Source: RGIG8050 sp045588915 (lineage in GTDB: Bacteria > Bacillota > Clostridia > Christensenellales > UBA1242). Taken from it: a stretch of 64,000 nucleotides of DNA. Both the position numbers and the translations under genes were made by a program. Positions 59,048 to 64,000 of the stretch are shown piece after piece. The first letter of the stretch is position 1, and each line of letters begins with the position of its first letter. The DNA lies in the NCBI GenBank assembly GCA_045588915.1, contig JAZNFA010000007.1:1-64000 (forward strand), read 5' to 3'. Below the pieces are notes generated by a model that worked only from the letters and a program-made list of their open reading frames with translations, ran no database searches and was not told where the DNA came from.

Positions 59048-61318
59048 ATGAGCTTTTTGGATATTTCTGGGAATTTAAAAAGGATTTGGTTCTTTGCAAA
59101 TCGTGCTGCTGGAAACAATCCAAAAAAAATTTCACCAATTCATTTACTTTATGCTTGTAGTTTAACTACAGATAGTTTAGCCTGTGCGCTATTAAACAGT
59201 GAAGGAATTACTTCGGAACGTATCGCTGCAAATCCATCAGCTTTTTTTGCAGATAAAACAGTCGATGAAATTTTTAGTTTGGCAGAAACACAAAGTGTGA
59301 TTATGAATCATCCGGAAATTTACAGTGAAGATTTATTATATGTTTTATGTACCAGTTGTAAACAAACTAAATCTGTTATTGATAAAATTAACAGTGGAGC
59401 ATCTCGCCGTATTCTACACAAAATTGCAAATAACATAACTTCTTTAGAAAATGTGTTTGAACGTCCTGTCGTTACGCAATCTTCTATAGTTAAAAACGAA
59501 ACGCAAAAAGTCGGTAATACTATGATTAATCCTAATCAAGGATTTACAAATGTTAAATCTAGCAAAAATTGTACAGAATTATCGTCGTTGTTGTTGACTT
59601 ATGGACAAGATTTAACAGCAAAAGCACAGCAAGGAAAAATTGATCGGATTATTGGTCGAGAAGATGAAACAAATCGCTTAATCGAAATTTTGTGTCGCAA
59701 AACAAAAAATAATCCTGTTTTGATTGGAGAAGCTGGTGTAGGAAAAAGTGCAATTATTGAAGGGTTAGCAAAACGTATTGTTGAACAAAATGTACCAGAA
59801 AACTTACAAAATAAAATTATTTACTCACTTGACATTGGCTTGTTATTAGGTGGCTCAAAGTATCGTGGTGAACTTGAAGGACGTCTTAATAAAGTTTTAC
59901 AGGAATTAAAAGACCGTGATGATATTATCTTATTCATTGATGAAATTCACAATATTGTAACAAGTGGCAATAAAGAAGGTGAAATGGGGGTTGGCGAAAT
60001 TTTAAAACCGGCATTAGCTCGTGGAACTTTGCGTTGTGTTGGTGCAACAACTATTGATGAGTATCGTCAATATATTGAAAAAGATCCTGCGTTAGAGCGT
60101 CGCTTTGATCCAGTGATGGTTTATCCACCAACGCCTGAACAAACATTATGCATACTTGAAGGTTTGGTTCCGGGTTTTGAAAATTTTCACAAAGTACAAA
60201 TTAACCATAGTGCTTTAAATGCTGCTGTATTATTATCTAACAGATATATATTTGATCGTAATTTACCAGATAAGGCTATTGACGTTTTGGATAAGGCTTG
60301 TGCTAAAGCAAGAATTAAAGCAGGTAATGCATTGATTACAATTACAAATAATGAAATTGCTGCTGTGATTTCCGAAATAACAAAAATACCTTTGAATAAA
60401 ATCAATTTAGATGACCAAAAGAACTTAATGAATTTAGAAAAAGATTTACAAAAAGTTATTATTGGTCAAGATAAAGCCGTGAGCTCAATTGCTAAAGTTA
60501 TTCGTCGCAGCCGAAGTGGAATCAATGATGCTAATCGTCCAATTGGTTCATTTTTCTTTTTAGGACGAACTGGTGTTGGTAAAACCGAAGTTTGTAAGCA
60601 AATATCACAAATTTTACACGATACTGAAAAAGCATTTATCAAGCTAGATATGAGTGAGTTTAGTGAAGCGCATAGTGTTAGTAAAATTGTTGGTGCGCCT
60701 CCTGGTTATCTTGGATACGAAGATGGATCCAATTTATGTAATCGGGTTAGACATAACCAGTATTGCTTGGTGCTTTTTGATGAAATAGAAAAAGCGCATA
60801 GTGATATTTATAATTTATTATTGCAAATTCTAGATGAAGGTCGTTTAACTGATTCTCACGGTAAAGTTGTTTCTTTTAAAAATGCATTGATTGTAATGAC
60901 TTCTAATGTTGGGGTAAATAAAATACCAACAAATCGTGAAGTTACACCGGAAGAAGAAGAAAAATACATTTTAGAAGGTATGCGTAAAAAATTCAGTCCT
61001 GAATTTATTAACCGTATTGATAATGTCATTGTATTTAATACCTTGTCGCAAAGTGATATTGAAAAGATTGTTGAAATACAAATGCAAAAATTATCTAAAC
61101 GCTTATCAGCAGTTAACGTTGAATTAAAGTATAATAACCAAGTTGTTACTTGGTTGGCAGAAAATGGTTATGAAAAGGATTATGGTGTTCGTCCGATTCG
61201 CCGCTTAATCCAAACACAAATTGAAGATAAAATTTCTGAGTTAATTATTACTGAGCATATTCATTATGTCGAACTTGACATTGCTGATGATAACATTATA
61301 ATTCAGTCTAAACGTTGA
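59048..61318 (+). CDS. clpC: ClpC-type AAA+ ATPase lacking the M domain
   Basis: A 756-residue double AAA+ protein. N domain about 1-145; D1 Walker A GEAGVGKSAIIEGLA (about 228-242), Walker B DDIILFIDEIHNI; D2 Walker A GRTGVGKTEVCKQ (about 509-521), Walker B CLVLFDEIEKAH. Bacillus ClpC is about 810 residues. The coiled M domain normally inside the D1 small domain is missing: KARIKAGNALITITNNEIAAVISEITKIPL runs straight through. The tripeptide [LIV]G[FL] ClpP loop is not found between TSNVG and FSPEFINRID. Hence adaptor control and ClpP pairing are doubtful. The gene is divergent from mcsA-mcsB. Confidence 0.85.
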   Translation: MSFLDISGNLKRIWFFANRAAGNNPKKISPIHLLYACSLTTDSLACALLNSEGITSERIAANPSAFFADKTVDEIFSLAETQSVIMNHPEIYSEDLLYVLCTSCKQTKSVIDKINSGASRRILHKIANNITSLENVFERPVVTQSSIVKNETQKVGNTMINPNQGFTNVKSSKNCTELSSLLLTYGQDLTAKAQQGKIDRIIGREDETNRLIEILCRKTKNNPVLIGEAGVGKSAIIEGLAKRIVEQNVPENLQNKIIYSLDIGLLLGGSKYRGELEGRLNKVLQELKDRDDIILFIDEIHNIVTSGNKEGEMGVGEILKPALARGTLRCVGATTIDEYRQYIEKDPALERRFDPVMVYPPTPEQTLCILEGLVPGFENFHKVQINHSALNAAVLLSNRYIFDRNLPDKAIDVLDKACAKARIKAGNALITITNNEIAAVISEITKIPLNKINLDDQKNLMNLEKDLQKVIIGQDKAVSSIAKVIRRSRSGINDANRPIGSFFFLGRTGVGKTEVCKQISQILHDTEKAFIKLDMSEFSEAHSVSKIVGAPPGYLGYEDGSNLCNRVRHNQYCLVLFDEIEKAHSDIYNLLLQILDEGRLTDSHGKVVSFKNALIVMTSNVGVNKIPTNREVTPEEEEKYILEGMRKKFSPEFINRIDNVIVFNTLSQSDIEKIVEIQMQKLSKRLSAVNVELKYNNQVVTWLAENGYEKDYGVRPIRRLIQTQIEDKISELIITEHIHYVELDIADDNIIIQSKR

Positions 61319-61551
61319 TAGTTCTTTAAATCAATCGTACGTTTTTTCTCTTCAATATTTGAAGACGAGTTTGGTGTATTGTTTTTGTTAAAGTTCATAA
61401 ATTGATTTAATCCTCCTGATAGCAAAAACTTAATTAACATAGTTTGAATTTCATTATTAGCCGATGTTGTTGTGGCTTTGTTTGGGGTTTGGTTTGTTGT
61501 GTTACTGTTTTGTAATAAAGTTAAAATATTAGATAAGGTTTCGTCTTCCAT
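61303..61551 (-). CDS. Small hypothetical protein (82 aa)
   Basis: AAAAGGAG lies seven bases before ATG 61551, strong for this window. The chain is Asn/Thr-rich with a hydrophobic middle (TMLIKFLLSGGLNQFM, about residues 37-52) and no recognised domain. It follows the 68-residue gene by 11 bases in the same direction, so they form a two-gene operon. Its last 16 bases overlap the end of clpC in antisense. Function unknown. Confidence 0.55.
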   Translation of the reverse strand: MEDETLSNILTLLQNSNTTNQTPNKATTTSANNEIQTMLIKFLLSGGLNQFMNFNKNNTPNSSSNIEEKKRTIDLKNYQRLD

Positions 61552-61562
61552 TAAGTCTCCTT

Positions 61563-61769
61563 TTATTTTTGATTTATATTTTGAATGATTTTTATTAACC
61601 TTGTGCGTTGTTCTTCGTTTAGCATAGGTCCAATGATTTTTATCATTTTTTCAACATCACTTAAAGTACCATTGTCTTTCTTGATTCGGATTTGTTCGCT
61701 AAATAAAGTAGTTAATTCATCATCACTAAGTCTTGCTAATCGTTCAATAATTTTTTGATTAATTTCCAT
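61563..61769 (-). CDS. Small hypothetical protein (68 aa)
   Basis: ATG 61769 is 34 bases from the obgE start, in the opposite direction, with TACAAA-like bases before it and no Shine-Dalgarno. The helical, amphipathic chain (KIIERLARLSDDELTTLFSEQIRIKK, DVEKMIKIIGPMLNEEQRTRLIKII) has two similar helix-turn units and may be a small helical-bundle protein. It shares its transcript with the next gene (61303-61551). No family recognised. Confidence 0.55.
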   Translation of the reverse strand: MEINQKIIERLARLSDDELTTLFSEQIRIKKDNGTLSDVEKMIKIIGPMLNEEQRTRLIKIIQNINQK

Positions 61770-61803
61770 ATACTTTTGTATGTATTTTTGTTATATTATG
61801 TGT

Positions 61804-63060
61804 ATGTTTATTGACAGTGTAAATATTACAATTCAGGCAGGTTGTGGTGGTACAGGGGCTGCTACCTTTTATCGTGATACATTAACAATGTTTGGTGGAC
61901 CAAATGGAGGTGATGGTGGTCACGGTGGTAACGTAATTTTTGTGGGTACAAATAATTTAGATAATTTAGTTGATTTTCATTATAATCAAAAATTTAAAGC
62001 AGGTGATGGTGAAAATGGACAAGGGGGAAACAAGACTGGTGCAAATGGACAAGATGTGTTGATACAGGTTCCGTTAGGGACTAAGATTATGGATGAAAAT
62101 GGTAAATTACTTTGTGACATTACAACAATTGGTCAAAGATATTTAGCCTTAAAAGGTGGTGCTGGTGGTTTTGGAAATACACATTTTGCAACTGCTTCAC
62201 GTCGAACACCAAATTTTGCGAAAACTGGCGTTAAAACAAAACCTTATCGTGTTAAGCTAGAATTAAACTGTATTGCTGATATTGGCATTATCGGCTATCC
62301 CAATGTAGGTAAAAGTACTTTATTGTCTGTCATTAGCCGTGCACGACCTAAAATTGCTAATTATCAATTTACAACTTTATACCCAAACATTGGTGTTTCT
62401 CAAGTACATGGTCATAACTTATTATTTGCAGATATTCCCGGCTTAATTGAGGGTGCAAGTGATGGGGTTGGTTTAGGAATTGATTTTTTAAAGCATGTTG
62501 CTCGAACTCGTTTGTTGTTACACGTTGTTGATATTGCTGCGACAGAAGGTCGTGACCCTTATTCTGATTATCAAATAATCAATCAAGAATTAAAAAAATA
62601 TCATGCTGATTTAGAAAATAAAAAACAGATTGTTGTTTTAAATAAGATTGATAGTGCAAGCGAAGAACAAATAAAAGCTTTTAAGTCTAAGCTCGGTAAA
62701 GATGTTCCAGTTTTTGAGATTTCTGCATTAAATCATACTGGATTGCAAGATTTATTAAATGCTTGCTTACAAACGTTAAATACAATTCCTAAACCTGAAC
62801 CATTAGTGGCAGAAACTGTATTAGAAGATAAAGTTAATAAGAACGAATTTTTTGTTTCAGGTGGAAATGGTACATATCAAGTTTCGGGTCCTTTTATTGA
62901 AAATTTAATTCGTGGCGTTGTTTTAGATGACACTGAAAGTAACCGTTATTTTCAACGTCGTCTAGTTCAGCACGGTGTAATTGCTGAATTAAAAAATATT
63001 GGTTTGGTAGATGGTGATACGATTCAAATCGCAGGGCATTTTTTTACTTACTCTGAATAG
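61804..63060 (+). CDS. obgE: GTPase Obg (CgtA)
   Basis: From ATG 61804, 418 residues. The glycine-rich Obg fold opens the chain (MFIDSVNITIQAGCGGTGAATFYRD, GGPNGGDGGHGGNVIF). The GTPase domain has GYPNVGKSTLLSVISRARPKIANYQFTTLYPNIG, DIPGLIEGASDGVGLGIDFL and VLNKIDSA. The C-terminal OCT domain (about 338-415) is present. It couples ribosome maturation, stress and sporulation. TATATT and six bases precede ATG 61804; an in-frame ATG at 61798 would add two residues. No rplU/rpmA upstream. Confidence 0.95.
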   Translation: MFIDSVNITIQAGCGGTGAATFYRDTLTMFGGPNGGDGGHGGNVIFVGTNNLDNLVDFHYNQKFKAGDGENGQGGNKTGANGQDVLIQVPLGTKIMDENGKLLCDITTIGQRYLALKGGAGGFGNTHFATASRRTPNFAKTGVKTKPYRVKLELNCIADIGIIGYPNVGKSTLLSVISRARPKIANYQFTTLYPNIGVSQVHGHNLLFADIPGLIEGASDGVGLGIDFLKHVARTRLLLHVVDIAATEGRDPYSDYQIINQELKKYHADLENKKQIVVLNKIDSASEEQIKAFKSKLGKDVPVFEISALNHTGLQDLLNACLQTLNTIPKPEPLVAETVLEDKVNKNEFFVSGGNGTYQVSGPFIENLIRGVVLDDTESNRYFQRRLVQHGVIAELKNIGLVDGDTIQIAGHFFTYSE

Positions 63061-63128
63061 TTATAAGTATCGACGATTTATATGCAGGTTATAAATTTAA
63101 CCGTAGCTTTACTCAGCGTCCTCGCCAT

Positions 63129-63836
63129 TTGTTTACGATATTGTTAATTGTCTTAACGTTGGTCACGGTTGTTAGTATTGCGATACTTTTTTTGCGTGGT
63201 TTTCGTTTTGGTGATTTATCGAAACGATTTAATCAAGAAGAGTTAGTGACGCCAGCTATGAAAGTTCGGTTAGTTGAAGTGGATGGCTTTCAAGATAAAA
63301 TGGCAGCATATAAAAAAGGTGTTCTTGCAGCAAGTGAAGACCTTGGTGTATATGTTTTGTCGGATGGAAGTCAATGGAAATGGATTGCCGGTGTTTATAT
63401 GAGCGAAGAAGAAGCAAGGCAAGTTATAAATCAATCGGATTTTTTAAAAAGTGCAAATTGTAAATTTTATGAAATTAAAAGTAAAAAATTCAAAATATAT
63501 CCAGAAGCAATGAAGCCGTGTTGTGATGTTTTTGTTACGGTAAAAAATATTTTTGATTTATTATTGCATATACGAACTTGTATTTTGGAATCGCAAAATA
63601 TAGAAGGTATCTTGATTGATGTTACAAACAAATATAATGAATTAAAAGACACAGTTGAAAAGTTACATTTACTTAATGAAAAATTTAAAAGTGAAATAAT
63701 TGCTACGTTGATTTATACGGCAAACCAAAATATTTTAAGTTTACAAGATATAATTTATGGCAATAATAACAATTGCAGTTTGGCAACTTTAAATACAATT
63801 TTGTTAAACGTAATTTTCTCACTAGACAATTTTTAA
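63129..63836 (+). CDS. Membrane protein with SPOR-like domain; start uncertain
   Basis: From TTG 63129, 235 residues: one membrane helix (about 2-24), then a SPOR-like segment (about 58-105, KGVLAASEDLGVYVLSDGSQWKWIAGVYMSEEEARQVI), then a helical end. SPOR domains bind denuded glycan at division or sporulation septa. The frame stays open upstream to about 63057 and encodes a plausible extension (SIDDLYAGYKFNRSFTQRPRH), but no ATG, GTG or TTG occurs there; ATA 63063 is the first useful codon. No ribosome site precedes TTG 63129. It is 68 bases after obgE and is followed by a partial gene on the same strand. Confidence 0.6.
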   Translation: MFTILLIVLTLVTVVSIAILFLRGFRFGDLSKRFNQEELVTPAMKVRLVEVDGFQDKMAAYKKGVLAASEDLGVYVLSDGSQWKWIAGVYMSEEEARQVINQSDFLKSANCKFYEIKSKKFKIYPEAMKPCCDVFVTVKNIFDLLLHIRTCILESQNIEGILIDVTNKYNELKDTVEKLHLLNEKFKSEIIATLIYTANQNILSLQDIIYGNNNNCSLATLNTILLNVIFSLDNF

Positions 63837-63870
63837 TAGTTTTGATAACCTAAAAATGGGGGAAAGAGTT

Positions 63871-64000
63871 TTGGGTTTTTCAGAAGAATTTATAAAGAAT
63901 GCTACGGTCGAAGTAACTTCGAACACAGTACAAGATGATTATAATTTTATTGAAGGCATATTAAAAAAGGCAGTCTTGAATGCTTCTTATGTCGTGCCAT
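63871..64000 (+). CDS. Partial gene at the right edge
   Basis: GGGGGAAAG (63858-63866) lies five bases before TTG 63871, which opens a frame MGFSEEFIKNATVEVTSN continuing to VLNASYVVP at the window end without stop. ATG 63856 is in frame but has no ribosome site. Only 43 codons are visible, acidic and probably helical; the family is not recognised. Confidence 0.45.
   Translation, partial: MGFSEEFIKNATVEVTSNTVQDDYNFIEGILKKAVLNASYVVP

Noticed and set aside
63082..63150. 22-codon hydrophobic ORF from ATG 63082 after obgE
   Set aside because: No ribosome site and it overlaps the plausible extension of the next gene; too short to support.

Overview
The window looks like a chromosome segment from a low-GC, endospore-forming, fermentative member of the Bacillota (Clostridia-like) with a very compact genome. 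Sporulation is indicated by a sigma-G gene, a SipL-type SPOCS/LysM protein, a dipicolinate synthase gene, an aspartokinase beside it and Veg. Anaerobic metabolism is indicated by pyruvate:ferredoxin oxidoreductase and ferredoxin domains. Sequence shown here cannot fix the genus; one exported protein with a possible beta-barrel raises, but does not prove, a two-membrane envelope.

Layout. 1-4.4 kb is accessory: a partial PH-domain gene, a divergent XRE regulator with two palindromic operators, GC-rich hairpins, a sigma-like regulator, a tiny ORF, an HUH replication initiator, nested inverted repeats and a large serine recombinase that stops short of the normal length. 4.4-6.8 kb holds a guanylate-kinase-like protein overlapping a dihydroorotate-dehydrogenase/ferredoxin fusion, then a Nudix gene. 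6.8-9.4 kb has tRNA-Glu, rimO and rarA. 9.5-12.9 kb is one large surface protein. 13-16.4 kb is the infA-rpmJ-rpsM-rpsK-rpsD-rpoA-rplQ operon. 16.4-19.8 kb has veg, sipL and a degenerate P-type ATPase. 20-24.6 kb is a 1533-residue membrane-anchored coiled coil, followed by ruvX, ferredoxin, DUF1292 and pyrophosphatase genes. 26-30.9 kb is rpsB-tsf-frr-cdsA-rseP plus an orphan protein resembling the PolC N-terminal domain. 30.9-40.4 kb carries sigG, ylmC, nifJ, ddl, a GH95-like gene, murG and a two-OB SSB. 40.5-48.6 kb is comM(yifB)-dprA-topA-hslV, an inverted unknown gene, and hslU. 48.6-51.2 kb has aspartokinase, a fused dipicolinate synthase and thioredoxin. 51.3-55.8 kb has tRNA-Arg, two exported proteins, a glycosyltransferase and tRNA-Gly. 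55.8-64 kb has glmM-like, galU, mcsB-mcsA divergent from clpC, small proteins, obgE, a membrane SPOR-like protein and a partial gene.

Two genome-scale habits stand out. At about sixteen genes a sigma-A-like -10 hexamer lies 5-7 bases before the start codon, several with a -35 at 16-18 bp, which predicts leaderless mRNAs; other genes in the same window have strong Shine-Dalgarno sites. Convergent genes nearly all overlap at their 3' ends by 3-20 bases. The most promising leads are the DpaA-DpaB fusion with its 21-bp divergent promoter, the pseudo-P-type ATPase lacking an actuator domain, a phased TNGTCGAAA-type repeat array between ssb and comM-dprA, a ClpC without M domain or obvious ClpP loop beside a minimal McsA, and the orphan PolC-like domain.
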